The notes under the pieces were generated by a model. The model was not told where the DNA came from. It made no database searches and saw only the letters and a list, made by a program, of their open reading frames with translations. A program made the translations under genes and the position numbers. DNA of 64,000 bases from Heterocephalus glaber (taxonomy: Eukaryota > Chordata > Mammalia > Rodentia > Bathyergidae), in contig NW_004624781.1 of the NCBI RefSeq assembly GCF_000247695.1, positions 6,386,424 through 6,450,423 of the forward strand. Direction: 5' to 3'. Below, one piece after another: positions 9,300 through 20,264 of the stretch (the first letter of the stretch is position 1; each line of letters opens with the position of its first letter).

Positions 9300-10054
9300 G
9301 TAGGTGGTTGGGTGGGGTCCGCCTGGACGCGGAGCTCCGGAGCGCCGGCGACGCCAGGAGGCGGTGGTGTGGGTCCCAGGGCTGGGGAGGGGGCTCTGCA
9401 GCCCCGAGACTAACTTTCCACCTGCTCCGTGGGTCCCCGGCGGCGCAGCCAGCTGGGTTCCGGGCTGCGGAAGCCGAGTTTGGCGCAGAGAGGCGTTGAA
9501 TGGTGGGGGGTCCGGGCGGCGCGCGGAGCATCCCGGCGTGGGCAGGCATGCGCTCTCCGGCCGCAATCAGGACGCAGCGTCCGCGGCGCCTCCACGTGCG
9601 GGGGAGACCCGAGAGCGGCGGCCGGCGCGGGTGTCCCGGGGAGAGCGCCCAGCCCGGGAAGCCGGGGACTCCTGCGCCCAAGCCTCCGGGGTGCGCGGGG
9701 ACACGTGCGGGTCCGAGCCCTGGCCGAGTGCGTCTCGCGCCACTGATCCCCGGCCGGTCCACGCGCGCTTAGCTTCGAGGAGTCGCGCAGCAGAGTGCAT
9801 TCCCCTTGTATGTGGGGAGTCCAGGACGTCAGGCAGCCCACTGGGTGGCCTGGTTCTTCTCACACAGCTCTTGCCCTCGCCGGCGACCCCAGCTCCCGAA
9901 GTTAAAAGAGAAGCGAGTCACTCCCCGTGCGCTCCAGGATCCGGGCTCGAAGTTCCTAACTTCTCGCCCCGCCGTGGGCGGCCGTGGTGGATGTGGAGAA
10001 TGAATGGTCGAGGGGCCCCGTGGAGCTGTCCAGCGCAGCCGCCCTCCTCCAGGA

Positions 10055-10115
10055 CTTGGCTTATTTTTCTACTTTATTAGAAATACACGATTTAAAAATA
10101 GGAGAATCGTGCCTC
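10055..10115. promoter_or_regulatory. AT-rich block with MEF2 site inside the CpG island
   Basis: Sixty bases (ggcttatttttctactttat, tagaaatacacgatttaaaa) are AT-rich within otherwise GC-rich island sequence. TTAAAAATAG at 10092-10101 matches the MEF2 consensus YTAWWWWTAR exactly. Function is inferred only. Confidence 0.4.
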
Positions 10116-11690
10116 GCGGGCGTGGATGTTTGCGGGGTGGGACGGAGCCATCGCCGTAGAGACCCGGGTGCGCGGAGCCCGGTGCCACCAGCTTCTCCCG
10201 GCCTGGGCTCCCGGGCTCCATCCCGCGGCGGCCGCGTCTCGCTCAGTCCCTCTGGCCCGCTCCGCGAGGCTGGCAGACTCCGTCCCTGTTGGTCAGGCTC
10301 TCGAGAAAAATCTGTCAGAGTGGCTTGGCTTCAGGCTCCCTTCTGGAGAGGATGGAACAGGGCTGTCCTGCTTTGGGGGCGCTTTGGGGTCTGGGCAAGG
10401 GGACTGTTACCCGAGCATCAGCTCTCCTCCAGCGCTCTGACGGGGAAACACGGGTTAAGGTATTGGCCAGGTGGCGGCGCACGACGGCCAGCGGGGCTCC
10501 CTGAGCTTGCCCGGGCGCTGATCTGCGCTCCCCGAGCCCAGAAACCCAAGCCAGCCGAGAAGGGGAGCCCTCTGCCTCGTAGCCCTCTAGATTGAGTACT
10601 GCCCGGGAGATTCTCGTGCCAGATTTAGCGCAGTGGGGGCTCAAGCCGGGGGCTTTGCGCAGAGGGTCACCGCGACCTCGCCCCTGCAGGCTGGGCATGG
10701 TGCCCAGGACATTGAACCTACCACCCACTGCGCTTTGGCGGAATTTTCCTGGTGGGCAGCACGCACCAGCGCTCTCTTTGCTCGAATGTTGTTTAAGCCG
10801 TTAGAAATATGAAGTCTTTACAACTGCGGTACAGGCTTCTCCCTCCCATTCCACGGATACCCAGATGGGGGCCCCGGGAAGTGGGAGGACTCGCTCAGAG
10901 CTGGCTAAGGGAGGAAGAGAAGGCCAGCTAGGTCTCCCGGCTCCCAGATCAGGGCCCTTTCCAGCACTCCACGCTGACTTTACCACTTTCTCAACAACAG
11001 GCAGCCGTGCCCTGTCAGGCTGCTGCAGACCAAGCCAGGCTGGAGGGCTGGGAGGGTGAGGCTGGAGGGAGGACTGGCTTCTGGGTCCTCTTTCTGAATC
11101 TGTGCCCTGCACACTCAAGAATGACCCTTGGTTGCAGACCTAGCCTGTGCCTGAGCTGGCATCCTGGGTAAGTGGAACCCACAGCCTGGCCCACTCCATA
11201 GTGTGGAGCCGGCAGGGAAGGAGCAGCCATCTAGCAGCCAGACTCGAAGAGGGGGTTTCTCAGATGCCAGAGCTCCTGGAGGGCCAGGTGAGGGGTAGTC
11301 GAGAAAGGAGGGTTTGGATCTGAGCCTTGGGTAGATTTACAAGTGCAGGAATGGGCCCTAGGGCTTGAAAACTGGAGGGAGGGAGGAAAGCTGAAAGACT
11401 GGCTAAGCAGCTGGACAAAGGGCATCAGGGTCAAGGCCAATGAGAACTCAAGCTGAGAACCCTGCCTGGGCATCCTCTGTTTCTGCTCCAGGGTGGGCAC
11501 TTGCCCCGGAAGTCAGCTCCTGTGAGCCTGAGGGTTGTGGCACCAGCTGGAAATAATCTGGCGTTTGCTTCTTTTTCCGTTTCTCCTTGTCCCCCAGGGT
11601 TTCGATCATTTCTTTGCCTCTTCCCAACCATAGCTGAGGACCTGGATATTGAAGGTGTTTGGGCTTCCTACGGGCAGGGCATTTACTAGG
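10116..11690. other. Start of putative first intron
   Basis: CpG-rich to 10700, then ordinary GC-rich DNA. I see no repeat, exon or CDS that I can support. Open frames on both strands lack splice sites at sensible places and any family motif. Confidence 0.45.
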
Positions 11691-11699
11691 GAGATTTTG

Positions 11700-11830
11700 T
11701 CTCCTGATAGTTCTGGAACTGCTGCTCTGTACCGACCCCTTTGTGGGCCCTGGGGACATAGCCGCGAATCAGACTCCAAGAGTCCCGAGTCTCATGGTGG
11801 TCATGGGAGGCTCTGTGCTTCATAGGCTTG
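11700..11830 (-). repeat. L2 LINE 3'-end fossil
   Basis: The string tgggccctggggacatagcc, gcgaatcagactccaagag matches a reverse-oriented L2 tail ('ctggggatacagcagtgaacaagac' type). Confidence 0.55.
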
Positions 11831-12959
11831 CTGTCTAGCTGTAGGGTATCTGCAGAGCTGCCCGAGGGGGACAGTCCAGCAAAGACAGCGACAGCCCCCA
11901 GCTTCCCTCGAGGGGCTCAAAGCTCCGAGGTAGAAGACGGGCAGCTGCTGGCAATGAGCTTTGGAGATTCTGTGGGCTTCTGGCCCCACCCCCAGCTCCT
12001 GGTTACCATTGATGACCTTAGCTGTGCACTGGAGAACTGCTCTGCAGAGCTTCCTCCAGTTAGCATGCAGCAGGAGGGAGCCAGTGAGTGTTGGCAACAG
12101 TGATCTTTCCAGGTATCCATAGAGACAGGTGCCAGGTAACCATGTGCCTCTTAAATTCCAGCATCTGTAGCTGCTCGGTAGCTCTGGAGCCCCATTGTAC
12201 AGATGGATAAATGGAGCCCTAAATGCAGCAAGAGGGGCCTAGCCCTTATAGATTCTAGGGATTCCTGATGTCCGGTTCAAGTTAAAATGATACTCTCTGC
12301 CTGTTATGTAGACCAGTAGTTCTTGAATGTCAGCGGGTAGGGCCTGTGAAAACAGATTACTGATCTCCAACCTCAGAGTTCCTAATTCAGGCTTTCTAAA
12401 GTGGGCCTAGTGCTCTGCCTTTCCCAAGAGTTCTCAGATGCTGCTGCTGCAGGTCTGGGACTGTGCTTTGAGAACCAGTGTGGTGGAATGGGGGAAGCTG
12501 GCTGTTTCCCTAAAACTCTGCAAAGGGGAGAGCCTCCGGGTCAGGTTTGCAATGTAGCTGCAGGAATTCTGGGACTTGGTGGTATACAATCCCCTCCCCC
12601 TCCCCCCAGGTGGCCATAGAATTAAAAGAATATTTTATCTTCATCAGTGTACATACAGAGAGAATATATTGCAGTATAATTAGGGAATATATAGGCGTCC
12701 TGTGTTGGATGTAGTCTGTGTGCCCTGTGGCTCGGTGGGGGTTTGTTACAGCAGTGTCATAATTGAAAAGGTGCCATCCGCTCTGAGGACCCCTCAGGAA
12801 ATTTTCATGGCATGGATGGTCATTGTCCAAAGAGCCACGTCTTCATTTAAAAGGAGGGAAGTCCGAGAGGTGGCTTCTCTTGCTCATGGGACCAGCCAGG
12901 TTTCATCTGACAGACACCAGGCAGTGTATTCTTAGGGGACAGGGAAAAAAAATTGAACA
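11831..12959. other. Intronic unique sequence
   Basis: An MIR scrap is likely at 12185-12235 (cattgtacagatggataaat). A tract of C-rich low complexity is at 12588-12608. Nothing coding is supported. Confidence 0.45.
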
Positions 12960-13450
12960 GCTGATGTGAGCAGAGAGCATATAGAAAGCCTGCATCACAA
13001 GTTTACAGATGTGTTCGTGGTGGATTTCAAAATGTTTTGCAACATTTTGTCTGTCTGTCTTGCCTGCATTTCTGATGTAAAGCTGTATCTCAGCAGGAGC
13101 AAGAGAGTTTGTTTCAACTTCACTTATCGAATAAATCTAACTGTACAGTTTATCCTCAATATATTAATTAGCCCCCAAAGAAAAGAATCATAAAAGAGTT
13201 GTTCTCAGGGCTGGGGATTTAGCTCAGTGGTTTCACTGACTGCTGCGCAAGCGCAAGGACCCGAGTTCGATCCCTGGTACCAAAAAAAAAAAAAAAAAAA
13301 AAGAGTTGTTCTCCTACATGCTGGCATTTTTCATCAGGATTCTATTTATTGATTATTTTACAGTTGAGAAGGAGCAAAAAAAAAAATCCATGTTTTTATA
13401 GCAAATAAAGCGGCTGCCTTAATTATGCAGGCTCAACATGTCTATTGTGA
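12960..13450. promoter_or_regulatory. Candidate conserved element, split by an ID
   Basis: A long AT-rich non-repeat block with homeobox-type cores: tatattaattagccccc, cttatcgaataaatcta, ttattgattattttacag and ccttaattatgcaggc. A young ID insertion sits at 13207-13300. Such dense unbroken AT-rich sequence in a GC-rich intron is typical of developmental enhancers, but conservation must be tested. Confidence 0.4.
13207..13300 (+). repeat. Young ID SINE
   Basis: ggggctggggatttagctca, tgctgcgcaagcgcaaggac, ccgagttcgatccctggtac, then a 19-base A-tail. The 13-bp target duplication AAGAGTTGTTCTC is perfect at 13194-13206 and 13301-13313. Box A and box B are both intact, so the internal RNA polymerase III promoter is preserved. 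Confidence 0.97.
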
Positions 13451-14284
13451 AGCAGGAAGTTGGAATTCAGCCTGACTCTCAAGCATTTGGGTGAGGTCTA
13501 ATTGAGAAAGACATTTCAAAGAACAAATATTTAGGAATGAGGAGTTTCTGCTGATGGTCTCTCCGGCTGAGCACAAGTGCCTTGCTTTTAGCTTGATCCT
13601 CAGAGGTGGCAGCAGACAATGCCAGAGGACCCGGTCAGCGATGTTGAGATCACAGTCCAAGTATGAGGGAACAGGTCCCATGTAACCGGTGAGGAAGAGG
13701 AGACTCAATTAATGAAATGCAGATCGAACATTGATTGGACACCCAACCTCAGGATAGGCATAATGAGGGCAGGGAATAGGACTTGTTACATATTGTCCAT
13801 AATGGTTAGCTCATGTATCTGTAGTGATGAGAGCCCTTGACTGGAGTGGGTATCAGTGCTGCAAGCCTCAGAAAACCTGAACTCTACTACTGGCTGAAAC
13901 AATAAGGAACTTAGTATCTCTCTTACCAACAGGTGCGGGCTCTTTCTGTGTCAAGGTTCTTTCTTTCAGTGGTTCAAGAGCATCATCCAAGACTCAGGTG
14001 CTTTTCATCTTTCCTGTTCTCAAGGTCACAAGATGGCTGCCACAGTTCCAGCTGTTTCGTTCTCAGTATCTTGTGTGCAGGCAGTAAAGGCAGGAGGGGA
14101 ACCTTTCCCAGAAATTCCTGAGCAGACTTCCTCAAGTCTTCTTAGCTGGAAATGGGGAATCACATGTCATGCTTAAACTAACCACAGGCAAGAGAAGGAG
14201 GTTATCATAATCATCTTGGTTGGGCCTCAGAGAGGAACTAAAGTAGGATGCTTTTAGAAAGGAGGAAAGAACAATCAATAGTTC
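13451..14284. other. Intronic unique sequence
   Basis: No repeat of a family I recognise and no supportable exon. Confidence 0.4.
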
Positions 14285-14402
14285 TGGCTGTAGATTTCAA
14301 GACCTGGGTTTGAATTCTCTATTCTTTTTCAACCATATGCCCTTGGGCATAGTATTTCACCTTTTGTGCCTCAGTTTACTCATGTATACAATGGAATTTA
14401 TT
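14285..14402 (+). repeat. MIR SINE fossil
   Basis: caagacctgggtttgaattc, atgcccttgggcatagtatt, tgcctcagtttactcatgt. Confidence 0.85.
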
Positions 14403-14412
14403 GGGAAGATGA

Positions 14413-14502
14413 TTTTTTTTTTTTTTTTTTGGTATCGGATTGAACTAGGGACCTTGCGCTTGCAAGGCAGGCAGTGGAACCACTGAGCTAAATCCCCAGC
14501 CC
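14413..14502 (-). repeat. ID SINE
   Basis: A T-tract of about 19 bases, gtatcggattgaactagg, cttgcaaggcaggcagtgg, actgagctaaatccccagc. Target duplication TGGGAAGATGA at 14402-14412 and 14503-14513. Confidence 0.95.
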
Positions 14503-14599
14503 TGGGAAGATGAATCTAAATGAGCTCAAAATAGTATTTGATTGGTACAAGAGAGGTAGAAGATTATTTAAAGATTGGACAGTGGACATCAAAGAATTT

Positions 14600-14775
14600 A
14601 TAACCTCATGCAGGAGATATGTGACCATCAACTAGAGAGCAGAGACAAAGTAAATAATTAGGACCCTCAGACCAATCGTCGTAGGAGGAGTAGTGTCCAT
14701 GGGAGCCGAAGTAGTTAGGGAAGGCTTCCTGGAGGAGGTGGTTCGCTGTGCGTACGGAGCTCCCAGGAAGTATGG
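14600..14775 (-). repeat. L2 LINE fossil
   Basis: acaaagtaaataattaggac followed by agggaaggcttcctggagga and ggtggttcg resembles a reverse-oriented L2 3' region. Confidence 0.5.
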
Positions 14776-15814
14776 GTGGGTTCTCAGCTCCTTCTGCCCA
14801 CCACATCATACTTCCTCTTGCTCTTCTTTTCTCAGTGGAAACTTTTGGCTAAAATAAGATCTTGTCTCTGCAATCATAGCAGCTTTGATAGTGTAAATAT
14901 GGTCGGCTCTGACCAGCAGGGCTCTGGAAGGCAGCCCTGGAGCCCTGGATTTCGGTCCCTGGTGCCTTACCAGCTGTCTGAGCAGGTTGCAGCTGCTGGG
15001 CGAATGCTGTCCTGGGCAGTGGTGTTTGGTCGCCTGGCTTCCATCCTGAGGTCTACACACTTAGAATGAGATCCAGTGTCTTCCGGGCTCTCAAGCCTTC
15101 TCTCACTGTCTTCCCCAAGCTCGGGCTCAGAAGCTTAGCAGACTCCCAGCCCTGCTCCCACTATTGGAGGACCAGATGCCCCTTTGTCTCCATTATGTTT
15201 CTTGGCTATGTCTCCTTGCTGCCATGAAAATTCCCCTTTGTCTGGGTTCTTTCCACCTTGCTAGGCTCCTCCCTGTCTGTCCCCCGGGGGCACGGTGCAT
15301 GTCTGCGCATGGGACATGCGTGTCCCAAGCCGCCTGTAGGCCACTGTCAAGGGGACAAGTGTGGGAATTCTAGCGTAGAGGTGGCCGTGGGGCCAGAGCC
15401 CCTGTTGTTCTCTGTCATCTTCCATCTCCTTTGCTTCTGGGGCATCCCAAAGCATGATATGTATCGGCTCACTGCCGTACATTTTTCTCTCATAGAACTC
15501 ACTGGGTGAAGCCCAGTCTTCCTGTGCACACTGCTGTCTCCTCAATCTGCCCACATCCCTGTCCCCATCCTGCCGCTGGACTCCCCACCATGGTTGAACC
15601 CAAACTCATCCTTTCCTTGGAGACCTGTGGTAGAGCCACATCCACACTAGTGCTACCAGTGCCTGCAGCTGTCCCCAGGTATCTGTAACCATGATCGCCA
15701 CACACAGGGTCCTCACTTCACACCGTGCTGGTGTCATGGTGCACCATTGTCTTTCTGATTGAGCTCGAAGGAGGGGTCGGGTGGGTCCTTCTTGTACCGT
15801 GTGTGTGCATGTGT
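14776..15814. other. Intronic unique sequence
   Basis: 15070-15260 has a weak L2-like flavour (agatccagtgtcttccggg ... ggttctttccaccttgcta). No gene is seen, and short open frames in this stretch have no supporting features. Confidence 0.4.
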
Positions 15815-15885
15815 GTGTTGTTGGGATTGAACCGAGGGTACCACACATGCTAGGCAGTTCAGTGTGCAGCCATTGAATTAATAAA
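15815..15885 (-). repeat. Diverged ID-like SINE
   Basis: gttgggattgaaccgagggt, accacacatgctaggcag and cagtgtgcagcc are a mutated antisense ID. Confidence 0.55.
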
Positions 15886-15971
15886 TCACAAGAATAGAAT
15901 ATTTACCTGAGAAATCATCCTTTCCACCTTAACTTCAACTGGGGGAAGGGAATAAAACTAACAAATGTGTC

Positions 15972-16036
15972 TTTTTAAAAAATTAATTTTATTGGTACAT
16001 TTTAGGTATACAACATAATGAAAAAACGAGCATTTA
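15972..16036 (-). mobile_element. LINE-1 3'-end fragment
   Basis: ttttattggtacattttagg followed by tatacaacataatg matches the segment at 63925-63965 in this window. It has the look of a short L1 3' untranslated end in reverse, with the T/A-rich left edge as its tail. Confidence 0.55.
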
Positions 16037-16125
16037 CTTTTTTTTTTTTGGTACCAGGAATTGAACTCGGGTACTTTTGCTTGTGAGGCAAGCGGTGGAA
16101 CCACTGAGCTAAATCCCCGGCCCAA
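16037..16125 (-). repeat. ID SINE
   Basis: T-tract, ggtaccaggaattgaactcg, cttgtgaggcaagcggtgg, actgagctaaatccccggcc. No clean target duplication was found. Confidence 0.9.
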
Positions 16126-16899
16126 GTGTATGTATGTTGGGGACTACTTTCAGAGATTTTTGGGCACTGTTTTAACTCACCTTATAAGAGACCTGTGAAG
16201 TCAGATGAGCATACCAGGCGGTGTGCAGAGCTCTCTCCACCAGCAGGGGGCGGTAGGAGCAGTGCCTGTTCTTAGCGTTTATCTCCCGCTTGTTGCTGAC
16301 AGTCTCCCCTCCCCAGGTGCTCCTTCCTCTAATTTCTTTTCCTTGTGTCTCACTGTTTCACTGTGTCCCCAGGACTGACTTTGGGATAATTCAGGAAACT
16401 TCTAGATTCTCACGGTGGACTCTGAACTTCCTGGGGGAGCAGCTAAGTCCTGATACTTGATGCGGAAGAGGGGTGAATGGGGAGGACTGAATAAAGGTCC
16501 CGAGATCTCAGAAGGCTTTGGATGACAGAGACAGGCGACCCCCTTCCTTCCCTGGAGGGAGGACGGGCGGGAGCAGTAACTGGCTGCCACTGTCAGGGTT
16601 TCACAGTTTGGGACACTCTTGGAGTGTGTTTGTTTCCTGACTTGTGACCTACAACTTTGTAAAGTAGATTATCACCCTCAGAAGCAGGTCTTAGGTGATT
16701 CAGGGGCCTTGCACCAGGTCACCCCAGCCCTGGTGCCTGAGGGAAGCTGGCCCTGGGGGTCGCAGAGGAGGTGGCTGGCCTGGTGCCTCTGGGATCTACC
16801 TGGCCTCAAGCAAACATTGTTTCAACCCCATCCTGGCCTGGGACCTGCCCTCCCCTGCCTGCCGGGCATGCTGTGTCATCCAAACTTAAAATAATACAA
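16126..16899. other. Intronic unique sequence
   Basis: Contains a consensus CTCF-like motif at 16240-16254. No gene is supported. Confidence 0.45.
16240..16254 (+). promoter_or_regulatory. CTCF-like motif
   Basis: CCAGCAGGGGGCGGT fits the core consensus CCASYAGRKGGCRSY at every position. It lies outside any recognised repeat. Occupancy is unknown. Confidence 0.5.
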
Positions 16900-17080
16900 T
16901 AAATAAAAACACCCTGCAGAAGGTGAGCAGTAATCTACATATGCAAATAAATGGCATGTCAGTCCCTATGAATATTAATTTGGAAAGGGAGTCTGAGGCC
17001 CTAAAATACAACGATTTGGCATTTTGCAGCTCCTCTGGCTTGGATAATCATGGCCTTTATTTTAAGGCTGCCCTGCGCCC
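16900..17080. promoter_or_regulatory. AT-rich candidate enhancer-like block
   Basis: Contains a perfect POU octamer ATGCAAAT at 16941-16948, plus atgaatattaatttgg and ggataatcatggcc homeodomain-like cores. It is non-repeat and sits between GC-rich flanks. Confidence 0.35.
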
Positions 17081-17854
17081 AGCTGCTTCCTTTCCAAGGC
17101 TCTCTGGGTTCCCAGGTGCATGGTGTCCCAGGTTGGTGGCCCAGAGGCCCAGGGGTGTGGTGACCACTTCCCTGGGGCTGCCCTCACCCTGCCCCCTGCC
17201 TGGCTGGGCACAGGCCTTAGCTCCTCTCAGATCCCAGCGTAAGTAGAGTCTCCAGGGCTTCAGGCTCTTGTGTTGTCCCGGAGCCTGGAAGGCGGGAGAG
17301 GGACATAGCTGCAGGGTCTGGGCCAGTGAGTAGAGGGGTAAGTAGAGGGGGACCAGGAGAGGGTGGGTGACTCACCCAGCATGACTCTGAGCTGATGGCA
17401 GGAAGTGAGAACGCTTATTCATTCTTTGCTCTGAAAAGCACATTTCTTTTTGTGTGTGTGTGTGTAGGAGCCAGTGGGCAGGGTGGCATTTAAAGTTTGT
17501 ATACTTTTGGGGAAAGAGTCATCCTTCTATTATGAACATTCACCCAGAGACAGGTGGCAACTAAAAAATCTAGCCTTCTGTCCCATTTGGGTTGAAAAGA
17601 GAGATCTTCTTCCCCCACATTTCCAAATTAGATTCTGCATAGAGGAGAGTTACTTTGGGTTTGCATCCCGGAGAACCCCTAGCCAGAGCTGCAGCAGGAT
17701 GGGGATGGAAGAACTGGGCGGCTGAGGAAGCCACAGGAGGTTAAAGACTAGAGAGGTCACCACGGGGCAGAGGTAGGAAGTGACAGCTATTTCTCTGTCA
17801 CACTTTGTGTGGGGAAGGCTTTGCTGGAGCAAGACCGAGGAGCTCTTGTTTTGT
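17081..17854. other. Intronic unique sequence
   Basis: Includes a short TG run at 17451-17466. No gene or recognised repeat. Confidence 0.4.
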
Positions 17855-18005
17855 TTTTGGTTTTTTGAAGACAGGATCTGGCTATGTAGTTCAAACTGGC
17901 CTTGAGCTCATTATATAGCCCAGGCTGGCTTCAAACTCTTGGCGATCCTCCTGCCTCAGCCTCCTGAGTGCTGGGATTACAGGTGTGCACCATCATGCCC
18001 GGCTA
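17855..18005 (-). repeat. B1 SINE
   Basis: gaagacaggatctggctatg, two ggctggc/ggccttgagctcattat repeats, cctcctgcctcagcctcctg, accatcatgcccggct. Confidence 0.88.
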
Positions 18006-18035
18006 TCAGAGGGGCCTCACCAGGTACAGTTAAGT

Positions 18036-18115
18036 CTTGGGCTGGGGCGTGGCTCAGTGGAGAAGCATTTGCCTAGCGTTGCCAAGAAAAAAGCAAATAA
18101 AAAAAGCAAAGCCAG
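18036..18115 (+). repeat. Truncated ID SINE
   Basis: cttgggctggggcgtggctc and agaagcatttgcctagcgtt, then an A/G-rich tail. The box B half is missing. Confidence 0.6.
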
Positions 18116-18669
18116 GTCTTTAGGTCTCCCTTGCTCTTTGCCCCTGTGTCTGGGTCACCGTTGGGCCTGTTGGATGAGGGTCAGTGACTGCTGGATGTGA
18201 GCCCCACCCCTCACCACTGCTTTGGGAAGGTGAAATCAGGGCGCACAGTGGCTGTTCCATGGGCACAGCATTGGTGTCGGGTGCACAGAATTCTTTCTTT
18301 CCCAGACAAACCCCTTTGGCGGGCTGCACTGGTCGGAGTGGGCGTGTGTCCATCCATGTTTGGTGTTTGGGCATGTGTTTGTGTATTTGTCTACTTTTAT
18401 GCATGTGTCTGTTTCTGAGTGTGGTGTGTAGGCATGTGTGTGTGTGTGTGTGTGCACACGCGTGTGCAGTGCAGACCCAGTGTGACCAGAGGATCTCAGC
18501 AGGATGGGGAAGCGTCACAGTGCAGAACGCCCAGACCTGGTCACCCCTTCACCTCCTGTCACCTCCGACCAAACCTCGGGGGTCCCTGTACCCTCCCTGA
18601 GTGCCCTCTGTCCGCTTTCCTCAACCTCCCTCTGGAGGCACTGGGCGTGGAGGCTGCTGAGTGGCAGCC
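18116..18669. other. Intronic sequence with TG-rich stretch
   Basis: 18340-18470 is rich in TG and CATG steps and includes a (TG)n run at 18435-18454 followed by cacacgcgtgtg. The rest is unique. Confidence 0.6.
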
Positions 18670-18790
18670 CCGGCCCATTTGCATTTGTGTTTGCATATCA
18701 TTTGCATCGTCTTTATAGGCCCAGCTTTCAGTTCTGCAGTTTTCAAGGTAAAATGTAGTTGCTCTCTTTGAAGGTCATTATATTGAGGAT
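18670..18790. promoter_or_regulatory. Clustered POU octamers in an AT-rich block
   Basis: Two perfect inverted octamers ATTTGCAT at 18677-18684 and 18700-18707 bracket a third near-match TTTGCATA at 18690-18697. The octamer is the site of OCT/POU factors (family knowledge). The block is non-repeat and sits in GC-rich DNA. Confidence 0.45.
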
Positions 18791-19299
18791 ATTTTTTTTT
18801 TTCTTTTTCTTTTATTCTTTCTGGTGCAGAGCTCACTCCCACAGTTGGGCTGCTGGGGCCGGGTGGAAGCCCCAGAAGCCTCTGATTTCCCCTTAGCCCT
18901 CTTCCGCATCCACTTCGCCTCCCCGGACCTCCAGTGTAGGGGACACTGTGATGGTCGCTGAGCAGAGGGCCTGGCTCATGGGTAGAGGCCCAGGGACTGG
19001 GACAGCAGGGAACGATTTTCTCAGCTACGGTAATGGCTCCGCTCAGGTTCCTGGCCAGGGACAAGCAGTGTCCAGCCTGGGTCTGTCGCCTGCTTCTCGG
19101 CCCCCTCTGACCTCTCTGTCCAGGGAAAAGGAAGGACACCTGGGACCTTCAGCCCCTCTACCTGTCCCTGGCGGGGCTGGCCTTGAGGGAGACAAAGGAG
19201 ACAGACAAGCACCTTCTGCATAATTAGTGATGTTTCTGAAGCCACACGGGACACCTAAAGGCCACACCGGTCTTCCTCCCGACCACGTGCCCTCTTTAG
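18791..19299. other. Intronic unique sequence
   Basis: Pyrimidine run at 18791-18820. No gene visible. Confidence 0.4.
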
Positions 19300-19500
19300 A
19301 CTGCATTGAGTCCTGGCTCTGCTGCTTACTAGCTGCATGTGTGACAAGTGGGTTCACCTGTTTAGCGCCCCTCCCCTCATCTGTCAAAAGGAAATGCTAA
19401 TAACCTAATATTAATAAAGATACCTAGAGCTGTGAAGATCAAATGAACCATGCAGGTAAAGGGCTTAGCTTGGTGCCTGGAATACAGAAAAGACTCAGCA
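19300..19500 (+). repeat. MIR SINE fossil, near full length
   Basis: gagtcctggctctgctgctt, actagctgcatgtgtgac, catctgtcaaaaggaaatgc, taataataaagat-like middle and gcttggtgcctggaatacag. Confidence 0.88.
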
Positions 19501-19819
19501 GATGTCGGCATTGCCAGTCCCCACTGGGCTTGTTAGAAATAGTATGTCTTTTACACTCTAGTATAAATTGTGCATCAACATCCCCTCCGATTAACAGGGA
19601 GTGGGCTCGAATTCCTTCACTGTCTTTCAGGAAGTCCAGTTCAGGGGGATTCGAACTGCTGTCACCTTCTCTGAGTGAAAGCATTTGCAAAGACAGCTCA
19701 GAAAGCTGGAGAATCCTTTTCTGTGTCTTCAAGGATCCAGGGCCCCTCTGTCCCCTGGTGGAGAGATCAGCAGGATCTAGTCTCCTCAAAGTCAAGCAGT
19801 CTGTCTGCTCTTGTGGATT

Positions 19820-20025
19820 TTCGGGGTGGTAATGGGGATTGAGCCCAGGGCCTTCATACTGACCTACACCGCCAGCACTTTTTTATTTTTTATTTTGAGA
19901 CAGGGTCTCACTAAGTTGCTAAGTTTCCCAAGCTGTGCTCAAACTTGGTACCCTCCTGCCTCGGCCTCCCATTCGCAGTGCTGGGATCACAGGCCTGCAT
20001 CACCACGCAGTTTCTCTTGCACCTC
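19820..20025 (-). repeat. B1-ID dimeric SINE
   Basis: ggtaatggggattgagccca, cttcatactgacctacacc, ttttgagacagggtctcact, cctcctgcctcggcctccc, gcctgcatcaccacgcag. Confidence 0.85.
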
Positions 20026-20264
20026 TTTACTGTGAGCAAGGTCCTACTGGGCACCAGGGGCCACCTGTGGCTGAGCAGGTCACGGGTTCCCCTGAAAACA
20101 GAGTTTGAGACAACACTTCATGTTGCTGCTTTATGGGGGGACCGGGGGTGTGGACTCCCAGCAAAGAGAGGGAGAGGAAAAGGGAGGAGAGGCAGGAAGC
20201 AGGAAAAGCAAACCCATGACCCCCATACAGGTCTCAGCCAGAGAGGAGAAAGTGCTTCCTGGTG

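Larger units (their letters stand above)
8980..10700. promoter_or_regulatory. CpG island, likely promoter
   Basis: CpG dinucleotides are very dense from about 8985 to 9780 and remain frequent to about 10700, against strong CpG depletion elsewhere in the window. There is no TATA box. GC-box-like segments (gaggagggcggctcgg, gaggggccgagc) are present, which fits a TATA-less housekeeping or developmental promoter. Long open frames on both strands are a by-product of the GC-rich, stop-poor composition. Confidence 0.85.

Noticed and set aside
8980..9300. Naming the gene from the first-exon sequence
   Set aside because: The 5' untranslated sequence did not identify any gene with confidence. A name would be a guess.
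8685..9762. Long open frames of 175-242 codons on both strands over the CpG island
   Set aside because: GC-rich, stop-poor sequence gives overlapping frames on both strands. The products are R/G/P/S low-complexity and begin at arbitrary positions. No domain is recognisable.
9304..10080. 258-codon plus-strand frame after the donor site
   Set aside because: It lies in the CpG-rich start of the putative intron, overlaps minus-strand frames and has no motif.
13207..13300. tRNA gene because of intact box A and box B
   Set aside because: The sequence cannot fold as a complete tRNA, has an A-tail and target duplications, and recurs dozens of times. It is an ID SINE.
15164..15373. Small cysteine-rich protein on the plus strand (69 codons)
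   Set aside because: The cysteines follow no spacing pattern and there is no convincing signal peptide. The left part looks like an L2 fossil.
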